DNA from: Coriobacteriaceae bacterium
GTDB lineage: Bacteria; Actinomycetota; Coriobacteriia; Coriobacteriales; Eggerthellaceae
Assembly (NCBI GenBank): GCA_015062635.1
Contig: SUUF01000010.1
Coordinates: 2,310-29,286 of the forward strand
Reading direction: 5' to 3'
DNA length: 26,977 bases
Shown: piece after piece, positions 7,532-15,263 of the stretch
Layout: each line of letters opens with the position of its first letter
How positions within the stretch are numbered: position 1 is the stretch's first letter
The notes under the pieces: model-generated
Told to the model about the DNA's origin: nothing
Databases searched by the model: none
Seen by the model: only the letters and a program-made list of their open reading frames with translations
Position numbers and translations under genes: made by a program

Positions 7532-7814
7532 GGGCTGCTGGGCAGCACCCCCGCAGGGCGGCAAAGCGGATCCCGCGAGGCGATAAGGGCCGTGCGCCCG
7601 GAAAGGGCCCCAAGCTGCGCCGCCGCCCCATCTCGAACCCCCTCCAGTGAGTGTCGTCCGGCAACCACGCCCACGTGGCATTTTCTCGCCAGCGACAACG
7701 AAGCCTACGTTAAACGTCCCAGGCCCTGTTGGGTGGCGTGAGGCGGGGCTGCTGGGCAGCACCCCCGCAGGGCGGCAAAGCGAATCCCGTAAGGCGATAA
7801 GGGCCGTGCGCCCG
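7532..7814 (+). repeat. Direct repeat of 69 bases (two copies)
   Basis: Bases 7532-7600 and 7746-7814 are two copies of the same 69-base sequence starting GGGCTGCTGGGCAGC and ending GTGCGCCCG; I count 3 mismatches. The copies are 145 bases apart. The second copy lies largely inside the loop of the inverted repeat at 7722-7858. The sequence is not coding. It is probably a dispersed intergenic repeat of this genome. Confidence 0.88.
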
Positions 7815-7858
7815 AGGAGGCTGCCCAGCAGCCCCGCCGCACGCCACCCAACAGGGCC
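7722..7858. repeat. Large inverted repeat (39-base arms, 59-base loop)
   Basis: The arms 7722-7760 and 7820-7858 are complementary over 39 positions with one mismatch (7741 against 7839). They begin GGCCCTGTTGGGTGGCGTG and end CACGCCACCCAACAGGGCC. The 59-base loop carries most of the second copy of the direct repeat. The right arm ends 10 bases before the stop codon of the minus-strand flavoprotein gene. It could be a mobile intergenic hairpin (MITE or REP-like) or a strong transcript end; no transposase or target duplication is seen. Confidence 0.9.
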
Positions 7859-7868
7859 CCAAAAACGC

Positions 7869-8480
7869 TTACGAAAGCTTCTCCAAAAGCTCGTACATGT
7901 CACGTCCCAGTTGCCGGGCGAACATGAACGCCACTTCGTCGTCTTCAATCCGGCGCCACTTCACGCGTCCATCCTCGTAGCCCTTGAACATCGATCCCAA
8001 CGGGTAGTTCGCGCGCACTTCGCCTTCGGGCCGCGGTTGCACGAGCAGAATCTCGTGAATCTGGAACCAGCGCTGCAGCGCCGACACCGCTTCCTCGCCG
8101 CCGCAATTGGAGAGGCCGGTGGTGGCGATGAGGCCTCCGACCTTGCCCTTCAGGGCATTCGCCGTCATATGCAGCGGGCGGGTGCGGTCCATGAAGCATT
8201 TCATGCGCGCCGATACGTTCGCGAAATAGTTCGGCGATGCCAGGATGATGCCATCGGCGGCCTTCATTTTCTCGTAGAGCTCCTGCATGTCGTCTTGCAC
8301 CGTGCATTCGGGCTTGCCCAGGCAGCGGTTGCAGCCGATGCAGTAGTCGATGTTGCATTTCGAAAGCTCGATGAGCTCGGTTTCGCAACCCTTGGCGCGC
8401 AGCTCTTCCAGGGCGGCCTCGATGAGCGATGCGGTTCCCTTGCCAGCGCGATGGCTGCCGTTGATGGCGACGATTTTCAT
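7869..8480 (-). CDS. Iron-sulfur flavoprotein (Isf-like), NAD(P)H-dependent FMN reductase fold
   Basis: The 203-residue protein has the flavodoxin-like fold of NADPH-dependent FMN reductases. It starts MKIVAINGSHRAGKGTASL, the phosphate-binding loop for FMN. The motif C47-x2-C50-x2-C53-x5-C59 (in YCIGCNRCLGKPEC) matches the compact cysteine motif of iron-sulfur flavoproteins that hold one 4Fe-4S cluster. SPNYFANVSARMKCFMDR (82-99) is the second flavin-contact segment. Such proteins transfer electrons between ferredoxin or NAD(P)H and small acceptors. The start at 8480 has AGGAG seven bases upstream; the frame extends to 8666 without a ribosome-binding site. It is divergent from the acyl-CoA dehydrogenase gene and might share its regulation or supply it with electrons, which is inference. 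Confidence 0.9.
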   Translation of the reverse strand: MKIVAINGSHRAGKGTASLIEAALEELRAKGCETELIELSKCNIDYCIGCNRCLGKPECTVQDDMQELYEKMKAADGIILASPNYFANVSARMKCFMDRTRPLHMTANALKGKVGGLIATTGLSNCGGEEAVSALQRWFQIHEILLVQPRPEGEVRANYPLGSMFKGYEDGRVKWRRIEDDEVAFMFARQLGRDMYELLEKLS

Positions 8481-8628
8481 GGGGTCTCCTTCGTTTCGGC
8501 CCGATGGGCGGGCATCTCCTGCTTGCATTATCGGGTGTTGCGTTTCCGTTCGATAGGGACCTTTCTGAAATAGACCCCCTATATTGCAAAACTGTGGAAT
8601 AAATACGTTGCTAAATGCCGACTCAGCG

Positions 8629-8668
8629 CATCCAAAGTAAGGATGATTGACGAATTGGTTCCCCAATT
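8629..8668. promoter_or_regulatory. Dyad symmetries in the divergent flavoprotein/dehydrogenase promoter region
   Basis: The 238-base divergent region contains AATTGG-TTCC-CCAATT (8653-8668), a perfect 6-bp inverted repeat directly after a TTGACG at 8647-8652 that could be a -35 element. TATTCT at 8673-8678 is the nearest -10-like hexamer, though spacing (20) is long. A smaller repeat CATCC/GGATG lies at about 8629-8645. These may be operator sites for the acyl-CoA dehydrogenase gene. Confidence 0.35.
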
Positions 8669-8718
8669 AGGGTATTCTGTATATTGTTGCGCGACACGCG
8701 TCGAAGGAGGTGGCTTCG

Positions 8719-9885
8719 ATGAATATCGACCTGACGGACCAACAGCTCGACATGATTCAATCGATGCGCGAATACGGCGAATCGACGTTCGTGCTCGAGA
8801 ACGTTCGCCAATGGCGCGAGGATCAAGGCCTGCCCGACGACGTCGTGCAAGAATTCGCGCGACGCTACTTCGCGCTTCCGGCAAGCACCAATGGTGGCAG
8901 CGCCTTCTCGCAGAGCCTGCTCAACCAAGCGCTCATCATCGAGGAGCTCTCGCGTTGCGCCGGCTGCACGCTCCCGTTCCAGAACGACTTGTTCGAGCTG
9001 CACATCATGGCAGGGTTTGCGAGCGATAACGACTTTTCCGCCGTCATCGACGATTTCCGTCGCACTGGTCGCGTGATGTTCTCGTTGGCGGTATCCGAGC
9101 CGCAGGCGGGTTCCGACACGCAGAACATGAAGACCAGCGTGCGCACGCAAGATGGCCGGCTCGTGTTGAACGGCGTGAAGACCTTTGTGAACAACGGCGA
9201 GTACGCACCCAATATCTTGGTTGCGGCCATTGACGAGGATGCTCCCGATGACGTGCGGCATCCCGCGCTTTCATTTTGGTTCATCCCGCGTAACCTGCGG
9301 GGAATCAAGGCGTACCCCATCAACAAGATCGGGCAGTCGATGCTCCCGTTTGCGACGGTCGCCTTCGAAGAGGTGGAACTGAAACCCGAGTATCGACTGA
9401 CCGGCCCGAACGCGACGGCTGGCTTCCCGCACCTGTTCTCGCTGCTCGAGCGGGGGCGCATCTTCACCTGCGCTTCGTCGCTCGGCATGGCGCAGGCTGC
9501 GATGGAAGACGCTGTGCGCTATGCGAACGAGCGCATTGCATTCGGCACGCCCATCGGCGAGTTCCAGCAAATCGAGCAGATGCTCACCGACATGGAGATT
9601 CGCCTGTGGAACATGCGCAACCTGCTGTATTCGGCGGCTATGAAATCCGATGAGGACGCTTCCGATAAACGGCTGGCCATCGCCCTGATGAAGCGCTACA
9701 TTCCCGAGGCGGCCACGCAGGTGGCAAGCGATGCGATGCAGATTCTGGGCGGCATCGGCTACACCGAGCGCGAACGCGTGAGCCATATCTGGCGCGATTG
9801 CCGCGGCAACCAGCTCGCCGAGGGCACCGACCAGATCATGGTCTATATCGCCGCGCCCCTCATCCGGAAGAAGTACGGCGCCTAG
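8719..9885 (+). CDS. Acyl-CoA dehydrogenase, CaiA-like
   Basis: The 388-residue flavoprotein is a full-length acyl-CoA dehydrogenase. Visible are the N-terminal helical domain, the flavin/substrate segment VMFSLAVSEPQAGSDTQNMKT in the middle, ERGRIFTCASSLGMAQAAMEDAVRYANERIAFGTPIGEFQQIEQ, and the end QILGGIGYTE...HIWRDCRGNQLAEGTDQIM. Glu368 of AEGT is at the position of the catalytic base. The family oxidises acyl-CoA to enoyl-CoA with electron-transfer flavoprotein; some anaerobic members such as crotonobetainyl-CoA reductase CaiA run in reverse. The MRNLLYSAAMKSD and neighbouring segments recall CaiA, but the substrate is unknown. AAGGAGG at 8704-8710 fixes the start at ATG 8719 rather than the GTG at 8710. 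TCG-rich serine codons set it apart from the 12906 paralogue. A bidirectional terminator follows. Confidence 0.92.
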   Translation: MNIDLTDQQLDMIQSMREYGESTFVLENVRQWREDQGLPDDVVQEFARRYFALPASTNGGSAFSQSLLNQALIIEELSRCAGCTLPFQNDLFELHIMAGFASDNDFSAVIDDFRRTGRVMFSLAVSEPQAGSDTQNMKTSVRTQDGRLVLNGVKTFVNNGEYAPNILVAAIDEDAPDDVRHPALSFWFIPRNLRGIKAYPINKIGQSMLPFATVAFEEVELKPEYRLTGPNATAGFPHLFSLLERGRIFTCASSLGMAQAAMEDAVRYANERIAFGTPIGEFQQIEQMLTDMEIRLWNMRNLLYSAAMKSDEDASDKRLAIALMKRYIPEAATQVASDAMQILGGIGYTERERVSHIWRDCRGNQLAEGTDQIMVYIAAPLIRKKYGA

Positions 9886-9909
9886 CGAATCGCTGCGCCT
9901 GGCGCAAAA

Positions 9910-9937
9910 GAAAAGGGAGCCGGTCGGCTCCCTTTTC
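9910..9937. terminator. Bidirectional terminator between convergent genes
   Basis: A 12-bp perfect stem (GAAAAGGGAGCC at 9910-9921, GGCTCCCTTTTC at 9926-9937), four-base loop, with A-rich sequence before and T-rich sequence after. It lies between the convergent acyl-CoA dehydrogenase and NYN-domain genes and can serve both. Confidence 0.9.
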
Positions 9938-9956
9938 TCGTTTCTGCCACCGTGTG

Positions 9957-10976
9957 CTATTCCGGCGCATTCGTAGCATCGGTTTTGGGAATCGCCCGAA
10001 GCTGCTCGAAGCATCCCTTCACGTCACGGTAGAGCGACAAGCCCTGCTCGTTTCCGAGGGTGCCGCGCAGGTAGTTGTAGAAGCGGGCTTTCGTCTCGCA
10101 CTTCTCGATGCCGGCGATAATCGCATCGACCTGGTTCGCGGGCGGGACGCTTTCCATGTGTTGCGCCAGGGCCTTCTCGATTTCCTGGCGGTAAGAATAC
10201 GTGCCCGCCTGGTTGGCTTTCGCCGCTGGCTTGCGGCGACGGCGGCGCGACGATTTCGCGGGCTGTGCGGTCGGAGCGGTTCCTTGAGGCATGGCCTGCT
10301 GTTCCGGTTGAACGGCCGGGGCGGTAACCGCAACCTGCTGATCCGGCTGCGCGGCCGGGGCGGCAGTCGCAACAGGCTGCTCCTGTTGTGGGGCCGGGGC
10401 GGGCTCTATCGTGCGCTGCTCCTGTTGCGGGGCCGGAGCCGCTGCCTCGGGGGTTTCCGCCGGCGCGGGTTTGCCCTTCCGGCGTGCGCCGCGCGTCTCG
10501 CGCGCCTGCGGTTGGCCGGCGTCCTTCGGTTGCGGCAAGCGTTTTGCCGAACGCGAACGACGCGGACTCGGCAGCTTCTTCGGCTCGAGCGTCGCGCCCG
10601 AAATCGTCTCGCGACGGTACACATGCTCCATGCCGCGTACCTTCGCCATGCGAATCGCGAAGTCGAACCCGGTGTCTTTGCTGATGATGAAGTAGTCGCG
10701 CTTCTTCTTCATGTTCATGAACATCAACGCGACCAGCTGGAAGTCGAGCGCGTCGTGCTTGCCGGTGGCGACCTTGATGAACTCGACTTTCGCCGGGCTG
10801 TTCATCACGTTTTGCACCTGCTCGAGCTTCAGGGCGCTGTCCTTGCTGCCGTACAGCACGGTCACCCGGTCGCCTTTCGCAAGATCCGCGACGCCGTCGA
10901 GACCGGCGCCCCGCACGTTTTCGAAGTCGATGAAATACGAGGCGGGACGCCTCTTCTCCCGTTCTTTCTTAGCCAT
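9957..10976 (-). CDS. NYN/PIN-like domain protein with Pro/Gln-rich linker
   Basis: The 339-residue protein starts with a NYN (PIN-like) ribonuclease-type domain, about 12-125: YFIDFENV (Asp17), then KHDALDFQLVA (Asp75, Asp78) and YFIISKDTGFDFAIRMA (Asp101, Asp105). These acidic residues match the metal-binding cluster of the family. About 130-280 is a low-complexity basic then Pro/Ala/Gln linker with several APQQEQ-type units and an RRRRRK patch. A conserved-looking C-terminal helical part, about 285-335, follows. Such proteins probably act on RNA; nothing in the context indicates the target. Start at ATG 10976 with AAGGA upstream; the frame reaches 11063 without better support. Its upstream neighbour ends 114 bases before it and could be in the same transcript. 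Confidence 0.8.
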   Translation of the reverse strand: MAKKEREKRRPASYFIDFENVRGAGLDGVADLAKGDRVTVLYGSKDSALKLEQVQNVMNSPAKVEFIKVATGKHDALDFQLVALMFMNMKKKRDYFIISKDTGFDFAIRMAKVRGMEHVYRRETISGATLEPKKLPSPRRSRSAKRLPQPKDAGQPQARETRGARRKGKPAPAETPEAAAPAPQQEQRTIEPAPAPQQEQPVATAAPAAQPDQQVAVTAPAVQPEQQAMPQGTAPTAQPAKSSRRRRRKPAAKANQAGTYSYRQEIEKALAQHMESVPPANQVDAIIAGIEKCETKARFYNYLRGTLGNEQGLSLYRDVKGCFEQLRAIPKTDATNAPE

Positions 10977-11090
10977 CTGCCATTCCTTCCCCTGTTTGCT
11001 CAGACGCGATAGCGGTTTCGATATCGCAGGCAAAAACCGGGCGGCCGAAGCCGCCCAATGCACGTTGCCTGCTCAGTTAAACGCAACAGC

Positions 11091-11723
11091 CTATTTGTTG
11101 CCCATCATCTTCTGCGTGAGGATGCGCTCCATGTTCTCGTGCACGATGCCGATGTTCTCGACGTACACATAGATCTCGAAGCCGCTCTTGCAGCGGAACA
11201 CGCACTCGCGGCACGGGTTGTCGTGGCAATAGCCGAATGCGTCCTCATCGGCATAAGCGAAGGTGAGCGGCGACTTCTTGTCGGGCGTGATGTACTTCGT
11301 CTGGTGCCCGGTGAAGGTCTTGATGCATACCCAGCGCGGCACGCACCCTTCTTCCTTCACTTCCCAGTGGATGCGCATCGCGTTCGAGTTCACGCCGCCG
11401 AGCGTTTCGTGCTCGAGCTCGATGCGGTCGCGCACGTCGTCCCATTCCACCTGGGGCACCGGCTGCATGGGCTCGCCGCAGCAGCTGATGACACCGGTGG
11501 GCGGTTCGAGCGGCAGCACCGCGATGCGGTCGCGGCCCTTGCCTGGGTTCTCGATGGGCGTGGCACTATCCTCCTGCAAGAAGACGCGCCCGCAATACTC
11601 GCAGCGCAGGAACGTGAGCGGCGTCTCGATGACACGCGGCTTCCACGTGGCTTTGGTGCGGGTGGGGCCGATATAGTCGTCGTACTTCGGCTTTTGGGTG
11701 CGGTTCTTCAAATCGAGGTTCAT
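11091..11723 (-). CDS. Desulforedoxin-like multi-cysteine protein, function unknown
   Basis: The 210-residue protein has ten cysteines in two groups. Cys41-x2-Cys44 (CEYCGRVF) with Cys81-Cys82 (SCCGEPMQPV) matches the desulforedoxin-type rubredoxin-like iron centre found at the N-terminus of desulfoferrodoxins. A second group, C166-x4-C171-x2-C174-x3-C178 (YCHDNPCRECVFRCKSG), looks like another metal site. The middle (VEWDDVRDRIELEHETLGG...MRIHWEV) loosely recalls the superoxide-reductase strand region, but the HPM/HYI and CNxHG iron ligands of true superoxide reductase are not seen. It is probably a cytoplasmic metal-binding redox or structural protein. ATG 11723 has AGGAGA six bases upstream. 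It lies between TetR and the NYN gene on the same strand. Confidence 0.6.
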   Translation of the reverse strand: MNLDLKNRTQKPKYDDYIGPTRTKATWKPRVIETPLTFLRCEYCGRVFLQEDSATPIENPGKGRDRIAVLPLEPPTGVISCCGEPMQPVPQVEWDDVRDRIELEHETLGGVNSNAMRIHWEVKEEGCVPRWVCIKTFTGHQTKYITPDKKSPLTFAYADEDAFGYCHDNPCRECVFRCKSGFEIYVYVENIGIVHENMERILTQKMMGNK

Positions 11724-11780
11724 TGCTGTCTCCTGTGATAATTGCGTTGACGTGTGTGTATGTTAGCAGAACAAGCAAAA

Positions 11781-11800
11781 GGCCGGGGGCAAGCCCGGCC
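11781..11800 (-). terminator. Terminator after the TetR gene
   Basis: GGCCGGG (11781-11787) and CCCGGCC (11794-11800) form a perfect 7-bp stem. On the minus strand it is followed by TTTTGCTTGTT, so it ends the TetR transcript. A smaller TGAGCC-AAAA-GGCTCA hairpin lies at 11817-11832. Confidence 0.75.
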
Positions 11801-11834
11801 GTAGATGCGTGTGGGATGAGCCAAAAGGCTCACG

Positions 11835-12488
11835 TTAGAGGTTGCGGCGCATCTGCGCCTGCTTGATCTCGGCCTCGAGCGAGCTGTGGATGATGTTGTT
11901 GAACGGGTACACGTTGCTCACGAGCTCGCGGTTGCCCGGCTGGTCGATCTTGCGGATGAAGTAGTACAGCCACGCGCAGGTATAGAACTCGGCGAGGAAC
12001 TCGATGTTCTCTTCCGGCAGGTAGCGGTTCGCCAATATGATGTTGATGTCTTTCACCATGGCCGGCAGGTACAGGTCGTACAGGTAGTTGCGCAGCGATT
12101 GCGGGCCGTTTTCGAGCAGCGCCTGATGGTAGAACTTGCGCCGTCCCTCGAGTACCTTCGCGAAGCAGTCGTAGAACGCGGCATGGTTCAACGAGCGTAC
12201 GCCGCTCTTCTTCGTTATATAGAAGGGGAATTGCGTCTTCGCGTCGTCGGTGGGCTCTTCGTACACCAGCATCGACTCGGGGAACTTCTCTTTCAGGATG
12301 GCGCCCATGTCATAGCGGAAGATCCACATGATGAGGCTGTTCTTGTCGTCGAAGTGGTAGTAGAACGTTTTCCGGTTCTTGCCCGTCATGTTCACGATGT
12401 CGGAAATCGACACCTTCTGGATAGACGATTGATCGCACAAGTCTATGAAAGTCTTGGCGATGAGGTACTTTGTATCAAACGAGTTCAT
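11835..12488 (-). CDS. TetR/AcrR family transcriptional regulator
   Basis: The 217-residue protein has an N-terminal TetR helix-turn-helix at about 27-46 (VSISDIVNMTGKNRKTFYYHF), with the usual TFYYHF recognition-helix end followed by DDKNSLIMWIF. The C-terminal part (about 55-217) is a helical ligand-binding domain of the DhaS-like size with several Phe/Tyr-rich helices. Start ATG 12488 is chosen because GGGAG lies seven to eight bases upstream; an ATG at 12518 has no good site. It is divergent from the highly expressed acyl-CoA dehydrogenase gene at 12906, and regulators in this position often control the divergent gene, with an acyl-CoA or related acid as ligand. That assignment is inference. 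Confidence 0.9.
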   Translation of the reverse strand: MNSFDTKYLIAKTFIDLCDQSSIQKVSISDIVNMTGKNRKTFYYHFDDKNSLIMWIFRYDMGAILKEKFPESMLVYEEPTDDAKTQFPFYITKKSGVRSLNHAAFYDCFAKVLEGRRKFYHQALLENGPQSLRNYLYDLYLPAMVKDINIILANRYLPEENIEFLAEFYTCAWLYYFIRKIDQPGNRELVSNVYPFNNIIHSSLEAEIKQAQMRRNL

Positions 12489-12905
12489 GGCGCGCTCCCA
12501 CTGCGAGAAGATGTCCATGGGCGGCTTGCCGTTGCTACGAAATGAGCGTTCTGTCGCAATCTCATCACGCGAGCGCAGGCGGGCTGCCCCCTAGTATGTG
12601 ATAACTCGATGTAGAACAGTATATATGAAATCCGGCAAATATGGTCAGATAGGAATGATTGTCCAACAAATAAAACCGATATCTTGTGGCCATTGTACGG
12701 AAATACCGCAGAATACTGGGCAAATAGCGACCATATCTAAGAATTTGGCCGGACGTTTTTATTCAGGCACCAAATAAAAGACTAGCCATTACAAAAAATT
12801 CCCCTATAATAACGACATAAAGCGGAGTCAGACCGCGTGATGAAGTTTTGTGCTTCACCGCATCGGGCGCTCCACTAAGTCGTCTCTTTTAGAGAAAGGA
12901 AAGAC
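12489..12905. promoter_or_regulatory. Long AT-rich divergent regulatory region, TetR / acyl-CoA dehydrogenase
   Basis: This 417-base stretch has no gene. It is far more AT-rich than its surroundings. TATAAT at 12805-12810 is a clear -10 for the dehydrogenase gene, without a good -35. Repeats that may be operators are ATATGGTCA (12639-12647) and its inverse CGACCATAT (12728-12736), GGCAAATA in two places (about 12635 and 12719), and AAATAAAA at about 12666 and 12772. The transcript would have a leader of about 90 bases. An AAAGGAAAG ribosome-binding site precedes ATG 12906. Confidence 0.55.
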
Positions 12906-14120
12906 ATGGCGCACAAGATGAATCCGAACGCCAAGCTCACCGAGGAGCAGTTTGCGGAGTTTCTGGAGAGGCTGAAGAACCTCGCCGAGGGTCCGTGGGA
13001 GGAGATGCAGAAGGAGGCCGAGGTCACCAACGTCTTCCCCGAGGAGTTCTACAAGATCAACATCGAGAACGATGTTTATCGTCTGGCTCTCCCCTCTGAG
13101 TACGGCGGATGGGATCTCTCCGAGCTCGAGATCCTCATGTGCCAGGAGCAGTTCTCCCGTGGCCCCGGTGGCATGCGTATGCACACCCACTACTCCGCTG
13201 ACCTGAACTGGCGTATCCTCGACGACTTCGGCAAGCCGGAAGTCAAGGCCGAGTACATGGACAAGTTCCAGGACCGCAGCTTCTTCACCTGCTTCGCCCT
13301 CACCGAGAAGACCGGCGGCACCGGTGCTGACCTGCACACCACCGCTGTCAAGGACGAGAATGGTGACTACATCATCAACGGCGAGAAGTGGCTCATCTCC
13401 CACACCGACTGCTGCCACGCCGCTTACGTCATCGCTGTGACCGATCCTGAGGCCACCGGCGACGAGCGCCTGTCCGCCTTCATGGTTCCCTGCGACACCC
13501 CGGGCTACGAGATCGTCCCGATGCCGCACATGATGGGCTGCCGTGGCTCCGGCCACACCGGCCTCAAGTTCACCGACATGCACCTCGACAAGAAGTTCCT
13601 GCTCGGTGAAGAGGGCCAGGGCATGGAAGTTGCTATGCACTCCCTCGACATCTCCCGCGTCCACATCGCCGCTTCCAACCTCGGCATGTCCCAGAAGATG
13701 CTGGAGATCACCCTCGACCGTGCTGCTGACCGCGTGACCTTCGGCAAGCCGATCATCCAGCGCCAGGCTATCAAGATGAAGCTCGCTGAGATGCAGATGA
13801 TGATCCATGGCCTCCGCTGCATGGTTTATGACTGGGCTAAGGACTATGACATCGACCCGAACGGCAAGTACATCGCCGAGAAGGCTTCCTGCTGCAAGCT
13901 GTTCTCCATCGAGACCGTCAAGCTGGTCTCCGACCAGATGCTCGAGATCTTCGGTGGCATCGGCTACTTCGAGGACTGCGAGTACGGTCCGGTCGAGCGC
14001 CTCTATCGTGACTGCCGCGCCATGTGGCTCGAAGAGGGCACCCCGACGGTCCAGCGCATCACCATCGCCCGTCACCTGGTCAAGAACCATGGCCAGCTCG
14101 AGTACAACACCCAGGGCTAA
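12906..14120 (+). CDS. Acyl-CoA dehydrogenase (highly expressed type)
   Basis: The 404-residue protein is a complete acyl-CoA dehydrogenase. The helical N-terminal part includes EVTNVFPEEF and PSEYGGWDLSE; FTCFALTEKTGGTGADLH is the flavin-contact segment in variant form (TEKTGGTGAD in place of EPxAGSD); the C-terminal part contains SRVHIAASNLGMSQKMLE, FGKPIIQRQAIK and LEIFGGIGYFED...LYRDCRAMWLEEGTPTVQR. Glu377 before Gly-Thr is at the catalytic-base position. It would oxidise an acyl-CoA or reduce an enoyl-CoA with ETF or another carrier; no ETF gene is in the window. Serine is coded almost only by TCC/AGC with no TCG that I can find, indicating high expression. The remnant at 22282 is its closest relative here. 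Strong ribosome-binding site, own terminator, divergent TetR gene. Confidence 0.92.
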   Translation: MAHKMNPNAKLTEEQFAEFLERLKNLAEGPWEEMQKEAEVTNVFPEEFYKINIENDVYRLALPSEYGGWDLSELEILMCQEQFSRGPGGMRMHTHYSADLNWRILDDFGKPEVKAEYMDKFQDRSFFTCFALTEKTGGTGADLHTTAVKDENGDYIINGEKWLISHTDCCHAAYVIAVTDPEATGDERLSAFMVPCDTPGYEIVPMPHMMGCRGSGHTGLKFTDMHLDKKFLLGEEGQGMEVAMHSLDISRVHIAASNLGMSQKMLEITLDRAADRVTFGKPIIQRQAIKMKLAEMQMMIHGLRCMVYDWAKDYDIDPNGKYIAEKASCCKLFSIETVKLVSDQMLEIFGGIGYFEDCEYGPVERLYRDCRAMWLEEGTPTVQRITIARHLVKNHGQLEYNTQG

Positions 14121-14153
14121 ATTGGTTGCTGCATAACTTCTTAGGTGAAGTTG

Positions 14154-14182
14154 AGAGCGCCCCTTCGGGGGCGCTCTTTTCG
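14154..14182 (+). terminator. Intrinsic terminator with UUCG tetraloop
   Basis: A 10-bp stem (14154-14163 with 14168-14177, core AGAGCGCCCC) closes a C(TTCG)G tetraloop and is followed by TTTT. It is 33 bases after the dehydrogenase stop. Confidence 0.93.
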
Positions 14183-14255
14183 TATGTGCTCGGTTTTCTG
14201 TTGTGTCATGTAAACTATGCAGACGGACTGGTTCGACGGCGAAAAGAGGTTTCAT

Positions 14256-15236
14256 ATGGTGAAGTGGGGCGTGCTGGGCACGGCGGCAATCCTGGACAAG
14301 AACACCGCGAAGGCAATGCAGGCTGCTGAGAATTGCGAGCTCCTCGCGATTGCGGGGCGCAACCCTCAGAAGGTCGATGCCTTCAAGGAGAAGCACGGTT
14401 TCCAGAAGGCCTATTACCGCTTCGATGAGCTGCTCGCCGACCCCGAAGTGCAGGCGGTTTATATCCCGCTGCCGAATGCCATGCATGCGGAATGGACCAT
14501 CCGTGCGTTGAATGCCGGCAAGCACGTGCTGTGCGAGAAGCCGCTGGCGCCGAGCGTGGCGGATGCTGAAGCGATGTTTGCCGCAGCCCGCGCAAACGGG
14601 GTCTATCTGATGGAGGCCTTCGCTTACCAGCATAGCCCGTTTATCCAGGCGCTGTGCGACGAGATCGCGGCGGGAACGATTGGCGACGTGCTATACGTGG
14701 AGGCGCAGCTCGTGTCATCCGATTCCGATGTGAGCGACCCGCGTATGCGCCGCGAGACCTTGGGTGGGGCGATGTACGACTTGGGCGTGTATCCGGCGAG
14801 CTTCGTGCAGCGCATCATGGGGGAGGAACCACAGGACGTGCATGCGCTCGCCACGTTCACCGACCAGAACGTCGACTTTCATACGACGGCTTATCTCGAG
14901 TATGCGAATGGCGCCCGGGCGACCATCGTCTGTGGCATGGACCTCGTGCGCGAACCGTGGACAGCAATCGACTTCTTTCGCATCTACGGCACGAAGGGCA
15001 GCATCGAACCCGTGCGTTTCGCATTCAACGCGATGGGTCCGCTTGTCTACAAGATTCGCACCTTCGATGGCAGCCTGAAGGAAAAGCGCGTGGTGGAGAC
15101 ACCCAACAACTACCAGCTGGAAATCGAGCAGCTCGGTCGGTGCATCGAGCAGGGGGAGACCCCCGCAGTGAGCGAGGCGTTCTCGATGTCCCACGTTCGC
15201 ACCGTCGAGCGCATCTTGCAGGCGATTGGGTACTAA
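14256..15236 (+). CDS. Gfo/Idh/MocA family oxidoreductase
   Basis: The 326-residue protein has the N-terminal Rossmann domain WGVLGTAAI (4-12), the VYIPLPNAMHAEWTIRALNAGKHVLCEKPLA segment with catalytic-type Lys95 in EKP, and the C-terminal alpha/beta domain (GGAMYDLGVYPASFVQRIMGEEP, then IYGTKGSIE). This matches NAD(P)-dependent dehydrogenases acting on sugars, inositols, trans-dihydrodiols or similar polyols. ATG 14256 has AGAGG seven bases upstream and starts exactly at the Rossmann strand; an upstream ATG at 14217 is less likely. The SDR gene begins 28 bases after its stop, so they form an operon and may act on the same cyclic or hydroxylated substrate; that is inference. Confidence 0.9.
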   Translation: MVKWGVLGTAAILDKNTAKAMQAAENCELLAIAGRNPQKVDAFKEKHGFQKAYYRFDELLADPEVQAVYIPLPNAMHAEWTIRALNAGKHVLCEKPLAPSVADAEAMFAAARANGVYLMEAFAYQHSPFIQALCDEIAAGTIGDVLYVEAQLVSSDSDVSDPRMRRETLGGAMYDLGVYPASFVQRIMGEEPQDVHALATFTDQNVDFHTTAYLEYANGARATIVCGMDLVREPWTAIDFFRIYGTKGSIEPVRFAFNAMGPLVYKIRTFDGSLKEKRVVETPNNYQLEIEQLGRCIEQGETPAVSEAFSMSHVRTVERILQAIGY

Positions 15237-15263
15237 GCCGCATCACGCAGGCAAGGAGGGGTC

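Larger units (their letters stand above)
7408..7868. other. Gene-free repeat region between CoA-transferase and flavoprotein genes
   Basis: About 460 bases hold no credible gene: open frames here lack ribosome-binding sites and have low-complexity Arg/Pro/Ala translations. The region contains a direct repeat and a large inverted repeat (listed separately). At 7442-7475 there is also a stretch beginning GTCATTCCGAGCCGAAGG, which looks like the dispersed extragenic repeats common in bacterial genomes. All this lies just beyond the stop of the minus-strand flavoprotein gene, so the inverted repeat may also act as its terminator. Confidence 0.7.

Noticed and set aside
7483..7741. Small open frames in the repeat block, both strands
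   Set aside because: They follow the repeat sequence, have Arg/Pro-rich translations and no ribosome-binding sites.
7532..7814. CRISPR array
   Set aside because: There are only two copies of a long repeat with a 145-base gap and no regular spacers or cas genes.
6035..7948. 637-codon open frame on the minus strand
   Set aside because: It is antisense to the CoA-transferase gene and runs through a terminator and the repeat block.
11091..11723. Superoxide reductase (desulfoferrodoxin)
   Set aside because: Only the desulforedoxin-type cysteines are visible; the histidine and CNxHG ligands of the catalytic iron site are missing.
12855..14633. 592-codon open frame on the minus strand
   Set aside because: It is antisense to the highly biased dehydrogenase gene; long antisense frames are expected from strong codon bias at high GC.
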